Origin: JBOHTO01 sp050733695
GTDB lineage: Bacteria; Gemmatimonadota; Gemmatimonadetes; Gemmatimonadales; Gemmatimonadaceae
Length of the DNA stretch: 16,714 bases
Assembly (NCBI GenBank): GCA_050733695.1
Contig: JBOHTO010000122.1
Location: 1-16,714 of the forward strand
Direction: 5' to 3'
Positions 1 through 7,549 of the stretch are shown piece by piece (position 1 is the stretch's first letter; every line of letters starts with the position of its first letter). The notes under the pieces are model-generated. The model searched no databases. It saw nothing but the letters and a program-made list of their open reading frames with translations, and was not told the origin of the DNA. The translations under genes and the position numbers were made by a program.

Positions 1-22
1 CGCGAGCGTGGCATTCGCGCAT

Positions 23-129
23 GGACCCCCCTCTCGCGGCAATGACGAGGATCCCCGCTCTCGCGGCAATGACAAGGATCCCCGCTCTCGCGCCAATGAC
101 AAGGATCCCAGCACTCGCGGCAATGACGA
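23..129 (-). repeat. tandem array of four 26-27 bp palindromic units
   Basis: Four adjacent near-identical units occupy 23-48, 49-75, 76-102 and 103-129. Each begins GGATCCC (GGACCC in the first) and ends CAATGAC. Read on the minus strand, each unit has the form ATTGCC-N8-GGGGAT with a CCGC/GCGG stem, so each can form its own small hairpin. This is the same geometry as the palindromes at 4507-4526, 10618-10637 and 15582-15601. The array lies about 80 bases downstream of the hydrolase-OsmC gene stop and is oriented with that gene. A looser partial copy (GCATGACGAC, CGAATGACGG) continues to about 185. No coding potential was recognised in 1-208. Confidence 0.85.
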
Positions 130-208
130 CGTGAGGCGAACGGCGGAGGCATGACGACACCGTTGGGCATCTCGCGAATGACGGCGTTGTTGGGGAATGC
201 CAACGCTG

Positions 209-1429
209 TCACACCAGACGGGTGGTCACATCCACCCCCGCGGCGAGCGTGCGGTGAACCGGGCAACGCTCCGCGATCTCGAGCAATCGCGCGCGCTGCT
301 TCTCATCCAGATCGCCCGTGAGCGTCAGCTCGCGATCGATGTGATCGAGCCTGGCCGGCTCTTCCCCCTCGATCTTCTCCTCATCCTCGGCGTGCACCTT
401 CGTATGATGCAGCCGCGCGGACACCTCCTCCAGCGGCCATTGCTTGCGATCGGCGTACATGCGCACCGTCATCGTAGTGCAGGCGCCAAGCGCGGCGGCG
501 AGCAGGTCGTAGGGCGAGGGACCGAGATCCATCCCGCCGAGTGCAACCGGTTCGTCGGCCACCAGACCGTGTCCGCGTGTCGTGATCTCCGTGCGAAAAC
601 CACCGGCAGCCGTGACAGCGACGACGCGCTCCTCCTCCCTGAGCTGCTCCACGGTCTCCGGCTGAGGCGACTCGATGTAGCGCGTCGCCCACGCGGCAAG
701 CACGGCACCCACGTAGCGGGAGTCTGCCTCGTCCGATATCAGGTGGTCCGCCGACCCAAGGGAGATGAAGCTCTTGGGATGCGGCGCGGCCGTGTATATC
801 TTCGCCGCGTTGTCGATGCTCACAACCTCGTCGGCGGGCGAGTGGAAGATGAGCAGCCCGCGGCCGAGTCCGGTAAGAATGCCCTCCGTCCCGGCGCGCG
901 AGAGATCGTCAACGAGCTGGCGTGTGATCCGGAACGGCCGCCCTGCGATTTCTATCCTGGCCTCGCCTTCCTGCTCGATCCTGTCGAGCGATCCCGCGAA
1001 GAGATTCGCGATGTGCGCCGGATCGTATGGCGCCGCTATGGTCACAACCGCCGCGGCCGAAGGGATCTCGCGAGCGGCCCTCAGGGCCGCCGCACCCCCC
1101 AGGGAGTGGCCAATGAGGATGCGGGGCGCTTCGTACTCCCGCTCGAGGAAACGCGCTGCGGCAACCAGATCGCCGATGTTGGAGGTGAAGTTGGTTTCGG
1201 CAAACTCTCCCTCGCTTTCGCCGAGTCCGGTGAAGTCGAACCGGAGGACGGCTATTCGCTCGCGGTTGAGTGCTCGTGCGACGTTCACTTCGGCGTTGTA
1301 GTTCTTGGAACAGGTGAAGCAGTGCGCGAAGAGCGCGAAGGCGATCGGCTCCTCGCCGGCGGGGAAATCGAGCTGCGCCGAGAGAGCCTCGCCGGTCGCA
1401 CCCTCGAATTCGAGCTTCTGCGATTGCAT
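209..1429 (-). CDS. bifunctional alpha/beta hydrolase / OsmC-like peroxiredoxin fusion
   Basis: Predicted 406-aa cytoplasmic protein with two domains. Residues about 1-250 form an alpha/beta hydrolase with the nucleophile elbow GHSLGG (Ser109) and likely acid and base Asp200 (HSPADEVV) and His229 (GSADHL). Residues about 270-406 form an OsmC/Ohr-type domain with the two redox cysteines Cys317 (LGACTTMTV) and Cys389 (ERCPVHRTL), the pair that reduces organic hydroperoxides in this family. Such fusions are known; the hydrolase substrate is not. The frame stays open upstream to 1549, but those 40 residues are Arg-rich and unlike the family. ATG at 1429, just before QKLEFEGATGE, is the natural hydrolase start; a weak GAGAA lies upstream. 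The gene is divergent from the DUF5916 gene and no cognate thiol reductase is adjacent. The fusion call is firm; physiological role (peroxide detoxification) is inferred. Confidence 0.93.
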   Translation of the reverse strand: MQSQKLEFEGATGEALSAQLDFPAGEEPIAFALFAHCFTCSKNYNAEVNVARALNRERIAVLRFDFTGLGESEGEFAETNFTSNIGDLVAAARFLEREYEAPRILIGHSLGGAAALRAAREIPSAAAVVTIAAPYDPAHIANLFAGSLDRIEQEGEARIEIAGRPFRITRQLVDDLSRAGTEGILTGLGRGLLIFHSPADEVVSIDNAAKIYTAAPHPKSFISLGSADHLISDEADSRYVGAVLAAWATRYIESPQPETVEQLREEERVVAVTAAGGFRTEITTRGHGLVADEPVALGGMDLGPSPYDLLAAALGACTTMTVRMYADRKQWPLEEVSARLHHTKVHAEDEEKIEGEEPARLDHIDRELTLTGDLDEKQRARLLEIAERCPVHRTLAAGVDVTTRLV

Positions 1430-1530
1430 GGTATCGTTCTCGCGTTGACGTATGCGCGATCGGGACAGAGAGAATATGCCCGCCGGCCGCCACCAGCGCA
1501 CGAGACTGCCGCGTCTGTACGGCGCCCGGG

Positions 1531-1559
1531 TATCTATGGGGACGATCACGGGAGCTCAA
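1531..1559 (-). promoter_or_regulatory. possible sigma70-type promoter for the hydrolase-OsmC gene
   Basis: On the minus strand TTGAGC (1559-1554) is followed after 17 bases by TAGATA (1536-1531). This matches the consensus boxes at four and three of six positions. It lies about 100 bases upstream of the chosen ATG in the divergent intergenic region 1430-1666. The match is modest and could be chance. No convincing promoter was seen for the + strand gene starting at 1667. Confidence 0.25.
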
Positions 1560-1666
1560 CGCCCCGGGCGCGCCGTACGTAGTTCACATGGCCGGTCGTC
1601 GTTCCACTGCCCTCGAGGCGCGCTCGCCGAAGCGTGCCTCGTTCCACGTTATCCATCACTGCGCCG

Positions 1667-4432
1667 ATGAGAATTGCCGGTCGCATCAGCATCACGATCC
1701 CGTTCCTGCTGCTCCACCTGCTGCCGCGCAATGCCGTCGGCGCGCAGGATGAACGTGAGGCCCAAACCCACCCTGTCGGGCGCGATTCCGGAACGCTGCC
1801 CGGCGTGATGGCAGCGCAGCGCGATGGTAGCATCGAGCTGGATGGCCGGCTGGACGAGACCGCGTGGGATGAGGCCGATATAGCCGGCGAGTTCGTGCAG
1901 GGACAGCCCCTCGAGGGAATTCCGGCGCAGCATGCGACGACGGTACGCGTACTCTTCGACGACGATGCACTCTATGTCGGCGCTGTCATGCAGGACGACG
2001 AGCCGGCAGGAATAGCGAGACAGCTCGTGCGGCGCGACGAACGCGGGCAGTTCGACTACTTCGAGGTATCTCTCGACCCGGATCGCGACCGGCGCACGGG
2101 CTATCAGTTCCGGATCAGCGCAGCGGGCGTGCAGGGTGACGCATATCTGTTCGATGATGTTCGCGAGGATGAGAGCTGGAACGCCGTGTGGGCGTCGGCC
2201 GTGCAGGTGCATGACAGCGGGTGGACCGCCGAGCTTCGCATCCCGCTCTCTCAGGTCCGCTTCGAACCGTCCGATGCCGCGCAGACCTGGGGCGTCAACT
2301 TCGCTCGCCGCCGTGTTGCGTCGAACGAATACAGTTACTTCGCACTCGAATCGCGCCGCAGGCACGGCCGCGTCAGCGTCTTCGGCGAGCTTGGCGGACT
2401 GCGTCTCGCCGGCGGGGCGCGCCGACTGGAGCTGCGCCCCTACGTTCTCGCGCGGGCGCTCACGGCGCGCGCCGAGCCGGGCGATCCGTTCTTCGATGGC
2501 TCCGAGATGCACCGCAGCATGGGGCTCGACGTGCGCTACGGAATCGGCTCGGCCTTCGCCCTCGATCTGGCCATCAATCCGGATTTCGGACAGGTGGAAG
2601 TCGACCCCGCAGAGATCAATCTGTCCGCGTTCGAATCCTTCTTTCCCGAGCGGCGCCCCTTCTTCGTCGAGGACGCGCGAGTATTCGATTTCAGCCTGTC
2701 CGGGCGCGAGAGCCGGTTGTTCTACAGCAGGCGCATTGGGCGCGAGCCACATCGACTCGACCTTGACGACGCGGACTTCTCCGACGCTCCCGCGCAGAGC
2801 ACGATACTTGGCGCGGCGAAACTCACGGGTCGCACGACGAGTGGTCTGTCGATCGGCGCCCTGGCCGCCGTGACTGCAGAAGAGGATGCCCGCGCCTTCT
2901 TCGCCGGATCGGAGAGCACATCAAGCGACAGTCTGGCCACGTTCATCGCAGAGCCGCGCACAGGCTTCGGCGTGCTGCGCGCCAGACAGGATCTGTTCGA
3001 TGGCGGCTCGCAGTTTGGCGCGATACTCACGGGGTTGCATCGGGACACGCCGGAGGACGGATCGTTCGACTTTCTGCCCGGGTCCGCCGTGAGCGGCGGG
3101 ATCGACTTCGAACATTCGTGGAACGATCGGGCGTGGGCGCTATGGGGATTCATGGCCGGAACACGTGTCAGCGGCTCCTCACAGGCGATAACGCGCATCC
3201 AGCGGTCGAGCAATCACTACTTTCAGCGTCCCGATGCGCTTGGGCTCGACGTGGACAGCTCGGCCACGTCGATCGCGGGCGCCGAGTGGCGGCTGCAGCT
3301 CGAACGGCGGAGCGGCCTGCACTGGACGGGCGCGCTATGGGTCGCCGAGCGAACCCCCGGTTTCGACCCGAACGACTTCGGCTTCGTCCGCGGAGGAGAG
3401 CGGTTGGACGGCGGTGCTCGCGTGAGTTACTCGGAGATCGAGCCGGGGAGCGTCCTGCGCGACTACGCGATCTCCGCATTCACGTTCCACAACTGGCGAC
3501 ACGCCGCCCTCGACGACCCGTTCGCCGCCGGCTCCTGGCAGCGCGCACACAAGGCTGGGTCGATCAATGTCGATGCCGAGGTCACGCTTCTCAATTACTG
3601 GAGCGCGGAACTGGGAACGCGCTACGAGTTCGAGGTTCTGAGCGACGTGATGACGCGAGGTGGACCACTCATGATCGAACCCGCGAGCGTTGGCTTCTCC
3701 GCCAACGTCCGGACGGACAGCCGCCGCTGGTTGAGCCTGGAGCCATCCTTTCGCCTCAACCGCAGGCTGACCGGTGGTGGCGCGTCATGGGATGTCGGGC
3801 TGGGGATCTCCGCACGGCCCGCCGCCGGAGTGGAAGTCGAGATCGAGCCTTCCTGGGAGAACGAGCACGACCCCGCGCAGTACGTGACCCGAACCGATGA
3901 TGTCGGGTACGCGCCGACATACGGCCCGCGTTACATCTTTGCCGACCTCGAGCAGCAGTCGTTCGAGCTCGAGACGCGGCTGAACGTCGCCTTCTCCCCC
4001 ACGCTCACCCTTCAGCTTTTCGCGCAACCGCTTCTTTCCTCCGGAGACTACGTTACGTACAAGCAGCTCGCGCGGGCGGAGAGTTTTGCGTTCGACGATC
4101 TCGAGGAGGGCGTGAGCATGACGCCCACCACGTGCATCGGCGGACAGATATGCCGGCGCGGCGAGATGCAGGAAGTCGACTTCGACGGCGACGGCAACAC
4201 GGACTTCACCTTCGAGGACGAGGACTTCCGCGTGCGCTCCCTCCGCGGGAATGCCGTTCTCAGATGGGAGTATCGCCCCGGATCGACTATCTTCCTCGTA
4301 TGGCAGCAGAGCCGCGACCATGAGGACGGTCTGGCGAACGAGTTCGACCTGGGAGATGAGGCGGGCGCGCTTTTCCGGACAGCACCGCGGAATATATTCA
4401 TCCTCAAGGTCAACTACTGGTTCGGCCTCTGA
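1667..4432 (+). CDS. CBM9-like / DUF5916 outer-membrane-type protein
   Basis: Large secreted protein, 921 aa from ATG 1667. An in-frame GTG at 1634 would add 11 residues; neither start has a clear ribosome site, but 1667 gives a clean signal peptide (MRIAGR, hydrophobic core ISITIPFLLLHLL, cleavage about AVGA-QD). Residues about 55-230 are a carbohydrate-binding family 9-like beta-sandwich, opening with the typical LDGRLDETAW. From about 253 on is DUF5916, with the hallmark NPDFGQVEVDPAEINLSAFE and FFPERRPFFVEDARVFDF (residues 304-342), then many alternating amphipathic strands ending in an aromatic-terminated NYWFGL, as expected of a beta-barrel. A short acidic loop DFDGDGNTDF (838-847) could bind calcium, and a Cys823/Cys829 pair precedes it. 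The family is common in Gemmatimonadota and Bacteroidota. Substrate unknown; a role in glycan or polymer handling at the outer membrane is inferred. Confidence 0.92.
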   Translation: MRIAGRISITIPFLLLHLLPRNAVGAQDEREAQTHPVGRDSGTLPGVMAAQRDGSIELDGRLDETAWDEADIAGEFVQGQPLEGIPAQHATTVRVLFDDDALYVGAVMQDDEPAGIARQLVRRDERGQFDYFEVSLDPDRDRRTGYQFRISAAGVQGDAYLFDDVREDESWNAVWASAVQVHDSGWTAELRIPLSQVRFEPSDAAQTWGVNFARRRVASNEYSYFALESRRRHGRVSVFGELGGLRLAGGARRLELRPYVLARALTARAEPGDPFFDGSEMHRSMGLDVRYGIGSAFALDLAINPDFGQVEVDPAEINLSAFESFFPERRPFFVEDARVFDFSLSGRESRLFYSRRIGREPHRLDLDDADFSDAPAQSTILGAAKLTGRTTSGLSIGALAAVTAEEDARAFFAGSESTSSDSLATFIAEPRTGFGVLRARQDLFDGGSQFGAILTGLHRDTPEDGSFDFLPGSAVSGGIDFEHSWNDRAWALWGFMAGTRVSGSSQAITRIQRSSNHYFQRPDALGLDVDSSATSIAGAEWRLQLERRSGLHWTGALWVAERTPGFDPNDFGFVRGGERLDGGARVSYSEIEPGSVLRDYAISAFTFHNWRHAALDDPFAAGSWQRAHKAGSINVDAEVTLLNYWSAELGTRYEFEVLSDVMTRGGPLMIEPASVGFSANVRTDSRRWLSLEPSFRLNRRLTGGGASWDVGLGISARPAAGVEVEIEPSWENEHDPAQYVTRTDDVGYAPTYGPRYIFADLEQQSFELETRLNVAFSPTLTLQLFAQPLLSSGDYVTYKQLARAESFAFDDLEEGVSMTPTTCIGGQICRRGEMQEVDFDGDGNTDFTFEDEDFRVRSLRGNAVLRWEYRPGSTIFLVWQQSRDHEDGLANEFDLGDEAGALFRTAPRNIFILKVNYWFGL

Positions 4433-4436
4433 CATC

Positions 4437-4528
4437 GGCATTCCCGCGATCCCAGGTTGTCATTCCCGCGGCCCCAGGTCGTCGTTCCCGCGATCCCGAG
4501 ATCGTCATTCCCGAGAAAGCGGGAATCC
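4437..4528 (+). repeat. degenerate palindromic repeat array ending in a perfect dRS3-like palindrome
   Basis: Three 22-23 bp half-units (4437-4458, 4459-4480, 4481-4503), each opening like GTCATTCCCGCG, are followed by one complete unit. The complete palindrome at 4507-4526 is ATTCCC, eight bases, GGGAAT, with the stem extending into the spacer (CGAGAAAGCG). The array starts five bases after the DUF5916 stop and lies in its sense orientation, upstream of the BNR lipoprotein gene. The geometry equals that of the neisserial dRS3 repeat; shared origin is not implied. No strong T-run follows, so efficient termination is uncertain. Confidence 0.85.
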
Positions 4529-4601
4529 ATTCTCCTGTTCTCTCATTCCGTACCGGACCGACATCGACCATCTTCAGAGTACCTTCGACCGAGGCAGCTT
4601 C

Positions 4602-5909
4602 GTGCCCGTAACCCGACGTCGTTACCCGCCCTGCTCCGAGCACCGCACCTCGCGCTGGCAGCGCGCAACGCTGACATTCCCCGCCGTCACCGCGCTCACC
4701 GTCACGGCGCTCGCCTGCCAGCCGTCCGATGCCCGCGAGCTCGAGCTCGCATCGGTCGAGACCCTTCCCTCCCCCGCCGGCGATCGCAGCGGCGAGCCCA
4801 ATCTCGCGACAGGACCCGACGGACGCATCTATCTCTCCTGGCTCGAAGCGGCCGGCGATTCGGCGCACACGCTCCGCTTCGCGATGCTCGACGACAGCGG
4901 ATGGTCGGAACCGCGCACGATCGCGACAGGTTCCAACTGGTTCGTCAACTGGGCGGACTTTCCGTCGATCGTTGCACTCCCCGACGGGCGCCTCGCAGCG
5001 CACTGGCTCGAGCGCAATGCGGAAGGAACCTACACGTACGACGTGCGCATCACGCAGTCCGCAGACGGCGGCGCGACGTGGAGCGAGCCGGTGACCCCGC
5101 ATCGTGATGGCACCAGCAGCGAGCACGGATTCGTCTCGTTCTACGCCGCCGGCGGCGACTCCTTGGGCGTTGTCTGGCTCGACGGGCGCAAGTACGCGGG
5201 AAAAGGCACGAAGGAGATGCAGCTCGCACAGACGACCATCGCGCCAGACGGATCGCTTGGCGAGGAGCGAATTCTCGACACTCGGATCTGTGACTGCTGC
5301 CAGACATCCGCTGCCCGGATCCCCGACGGGCTCGCCGTCGTGTACCGTGACAGGAGTGCGGATGAGATTCGTGACATCTCGATCATCCGCAACGTCAACG
5401 GCCACTGGACAGAGCCCGCACTCGTGCATGCCGACGGCTGGCACATCGCTGCCTGCCCGGTGAACGGGCCCGCAATCGCCGCGCGCGGCAACAGCGTCGT
5501 GGTCGCCTGGTTCACCGGCGCGGGCGACACGGCGCGCGTTCGCGTTGCTTTCTCGGATGACGCCGGTGCGACCTTTGGTGCGCCCATCCGCGTGGACGAA
5601 GGTACACCGGCCGGTCGTGTCGACGTTGCGCTGGGCGGCCGCGTCGATGACCCCGCCACCCCGGAGGCGGGAGCGATTGTCACGTGGGTCGAACGCACGG
5701 GCGGCGAGAACGCCGAGGTTCTCGCGCGCCGCGTGATGTCGAACGGTTCGCTGGGTGATGCGCTGACTGTCACCGCATCCTCCGCCGCGCGAGCGAGCGG
5801 CTTTCCGCAGATGGTTCGGACCGATGACGCTGTTGTCTTCGCCTGGACCGCGCCAACGGAGCCGGCACGCGTTCGCACGGCGCGAGTAGTGCTCAGGGAT
5901 CAACCGTGA
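4602..5909 (+). CDS. BNR-repeat beta-propeller lipoprotein (sialidase-like fold) with CxCC motif
   Basis: Predicted 435-aa lipoprotein. GTG 4602 is chosen because GAGG (4591-4594) sits seven bases upstream and the product then starts with a basic n-region, a hydrophobic core and the lipobox TALAC (Cys39). The frame stays open further upstream through the repeat array, but that part is unconvincing. The mature part is a six-bladed-propeller type with Asp boxes SADGGATW (153-160) and SDDAGATF (318-325). Annotation pipelines usually call such proteins exo-alpha-sialidase, but I do not see the sialidase Arg triad or Tyr-Glu pair convincingly. The only mature cysteines besides the lipid anchor are a tight group, ICDCCQT (Cys230, 232, 233) and ACPVNGP (Cys285), the latter just after WHIAAC with His281. 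They could form a metal site or disulfides. The next gene, a TlpA-like thioredoxin, overlaps its stop. Fold is confident; function unknown. Confidence 0.88.
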   Translation: MPVTRRRYPPCSEHRTSRWQRATLTFPAVTALTVTALACQPSDARELELASVETLPSPAGDRSGEPNLATGPDGRIYLSWLEAAGDSAHTLRFAMLDDSGWSEPRTIATGSNWFVNWADFPSIVALPDGRLAAHWLERNAEGTYTYDVRITQSADGGATWSEPVTPHRDGTSSEHGFVSFYAAGGDSLGVVWLDGRKYAGKGTKEMQLAQTTIAPDGSLGEERILDTRICDCCQTSAARIPDGLAVVYRDRSADEIRDISIIRNVNGHWTEPALVHADGWHIAACPVNGPAIAARGNSVVVAWFTGAGDTARVRVAFSDDAGATFGAPIRVDEGTPAGRVDVALGGRVDDPATPEAGAIVTWVERTGGENAEVLARRVMSNGSLGDALTVTASSAARASGFPQMVRTDDAVVFAWTAPTEPARVRTARVVLRDQP

Positions 5910-6496
5910 TGCACCCAACCGGGCGCGCGCAGCGGGGCCGGAGCTCGTCCGGAAACGCCATCCGCAGTCGCATCACACTCATTGTTGCGTGCACAAACGC
6001 CGCCGGGTGCGCTGGTCAGGCCGATCTTCCTTCACCCCCGACAATCGGCGAACCCGTACCGGCATACGAGGCGGTCACCCTCGCCGGTGATTCGGTATCG
6101 CTGGACGCCGAGCGCGGCGATGTAGTGCTGCTCAACGTGTGGGCGACCTGGTGTCACCCGTGCCGCGACGAGATTCCCGTGTTGCAGGCGCTGCACGAGG
6201 CGCACGCGGACGAAGGCCTCGAGATCATTGGCGTGAGCGTTGATGCGGCCGGGAACCGCGACGAGATCGAACGTTTCCTGGATGAGTTCGGCGTGACCTA
6301 CGATATCTGGCGCGATCCGGCCGAACGCATCTCGGCGATGTTCTACACCGTGGGAGTGCCGGCGACATTTCTGATCGCGCGCGACGGTACCCTCCTGTGG
6401 CGCCACGTGGGACCGGTTCGGGCAGGGGATGCCGAGCTGGAGCGCCTTCTGTCGAATGCGCTGGCCCGAACCGCCAGCACGTCGCAGCACGGCTAG
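5909..6496 (+). CDS. TlpA/ResA-like thiol-disulfide oxidoreductase lipoprotein
   Basis: Predicted 195-aa thioredoxin-fold protein exported to the periplasm. The N-terminus has a basic segment, a short hydrophobic stretch and a possible lipobox (IVAC, Cys28). The active site is WATWCHPC (Cys82, Cys85), followed by the cis-proline loop GVPATFL (Pro151), both diagnostic of the TlpA/ResA/CcmG group that reduces disulfides outside the cytoplasm. ATG 5909 overlaps the stop of the propeller gene as TGATG, and a GTG three bases earlier is also possible; AGGGA at 5895-5899 serves either. The overlap implies co-translation with the propeller protein, whose Cys cluster is an obvious candidate client. 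No cytochrome c biogenesis genes are in view, so a role in haem attachment is not supported here. Confidence 0.92.
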   Translation: MHPTGRAQRGRSSSGNAIRSRITLIVACTNAAGCAGQADLPSPPTIGEPVPAYEAVTLAGDSVSLDAERGDVVLLNVWATWCHPCRDEIPVLQALHEAHADEGLEIIGVSVDAAGNRDEIERFLDEFGVTYDIWRDPAERISAMFYTVGVPATFLIARDGTLLWRHVGPVRAGDAELERLLSNALARTASTSQHG

Positions 6497-6528
6497 CCGG
6501 ACGCGCGGACGGGGAAAGGGAGGGGGCG

Positions 6529-6921
6529 CTATCGCTCGTACACCCAGGGACCATCGCTGGTGTGCTGCGTCAGCGTTGCTCGCTCGAGAATACCGCTCAC
6601 AACGGGGCGGTCGCCCTGGTAGTCGAACCTGATCGTCGTACCGTTCAGCGTGTACGTACCCCCGATGGTATCGCTGTCTTCGTCCTCGACTCCATTCGTG
6701 GTGAACCGAAGCTCGATGCGGTCCGAGAAGGTGCCGTCCCTGTCGAGGTTTATGCGCCCGCCGGTGAACTGGACGCGGGTCGTCCCATTGTCCGCGACCG
6801 TGATCGGGAGTGGTTCGCCATCGATCGATACGAGGGTATATGATGTGATGTCGGGTGCGACCGGATCGTCCCCGCAGCCGAGTACGCCGAACAACAGAAT
6901 CACGGATACGATCATCTTCAT
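6529..6921 (-). CDS. small lipoprotein of unknown function
   Basis: Predicted 130-aa lipoprotein. ATG 6921 is preceded by GAGG seven bases upstream and gives a short type II signal, MKMIVSVILLFGVLGC, with Cys16 as the lipidation site. The frame extends upstream to 7014 but without lipoprotein features. The mature part (from GDDPVAPDITSYTLVSIDG) is rich in beta-strand-forming residues: GGRINLDRDGTF, GGTYTLNGTTIRFDY. This resembles the lipocalin-like or META-like small beta-barrel lipoproteins abundant in Gemmatimonadota. No catalytic motif is evident. It is convergent with the TlpA-like gene (32 bases between stops) and divergent from the Hsp15-like gene. Confidence 0.85.
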   Translation of the reverse strand: MKMIVSVILLFGVLGCGDDPVAPDITSYTLVSIDGEPLPITVADNGTTRVQFTGGRINLDRDGTFSDRIELRFTTNGVEDEDSDTIGGTYTLNGTTIRFDYQGDRPVVSGILERATLTQHTSDGPWVYER

Positions 6922-7076
6922 GGCAGAGCCTCGAAGGTCGGTGATCGAAATCGGGAACTCCGCCCGAATGAAACGCAGTATAGCGGGAGGCCGCTGCGTC
7001 GGCCACTGCATCAATCACCGCTCGGCGCATCCGGACGCAACGACCAGTGCACGCGTACGTTGAGCTGCCTCTGACT

Positions 7077-7496
7077 GTGACGAATGACCGGCATCAGACA
7101 CCGCCCGTCGATATCGAGCCGCGGCTGGACAAGTGGCTCTGGGCGGCGCGGTTCTACAGGACGCGCGCGCTCGCTGCGGAAGCGATCGCGCTGGGTCGTG
7201 TTCAGCTCAACGGTGAGCGCGTCAAGCGCGCAGCGCGGGTGAAAGCCGGCGACAGTATCACCATTCGCTCCGGTCCCTTCGAGCGTCATATCGCCGTGAC
7301 AGGGCTCTCGCCGCGGCGGGGTCCCGCGGCCGAGGCCGCGAGGCTGTACGAGGAGACAGCGGCCAGCCGCGAAGCGCGGCAGCGTGTGGCCGACCAGTTG
7401 CGCCTGATGTCGCAGGGAACCGGGCATGAACGCGGCCGTCCTTCGAAGAAGGATCGCCGGGACATCGCGCGACTGCGTGGACGGCGTGCTCGATGA
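7077..7496 (+). CDS. hslR: Hsp15-like S4-domain RNA-binding protein
   Basis: Predicted 139-aa protein with an N-terminal S4 domain: RLDKWLWAARFYRTRALA, then AIALGRVQLNGERVKRAARVKAGDSI. This is the classic Hsp15/HslR signature. The C-terminus is basic (GRPSKKDRRDIARLRGRRAR), also typical. In E. coli Hsp15 binds 50S subunits carrying stalled nascent chains; the same role is likely here. Start choice is uncertain: GTG 7077 gives a length near the family norm (about 130 aa), while an in-frame GTG at 7047 adds ten residues. Neither has a strong ribosome site. The gene is monocistronic and convergent with hutG. Confidence 0.92.
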   Translation: MTNDRHQTPPVDIEPRLDKWLWAARFYRTRALAAEAIALGRVQLNGERVKRAARVKAGDSITIRSGPFERHIAVTGLSPRRGPAAEAARLYEETAASREARQRVADQLRLMSQGTGHERGRPSKKDRRDIARLRGRRAR

Positions 7497-7549
7497 CACG
7501 GTTCCGCCCGGGCACTGCTGACCCGTGCGAGGCCGGTCTTCGCCACACT

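Noticed and set aside
23..129. CRISPR array
   Set aside because: Units are directly tandem at 26-27 bp with no unique spacers.
197..1582. Long + strand open frame opposite the hydrolase-OsmC gene
   Set aside because: Its translation is Arg-rich and low in recognisable motifs; the minus strand encodes two complete, well-conserved domains.
4251..4601. N-terminal extension of the propeller lipoprotein into the DUF5916 gene
   Set aside because: The open frame overlaps the DUF5916 3' end and the repeat array; GTG 4602 has a good ribosome site and gives a lipoprotein signal.
4602..5909. True exo-alpha-sialidase
   Set aside because: Only the generic Asp boxes and propeller fold are visible; the Arg triad and catalytic Tyr/Glu were not identified, and the Cys cluster points elsewhere.
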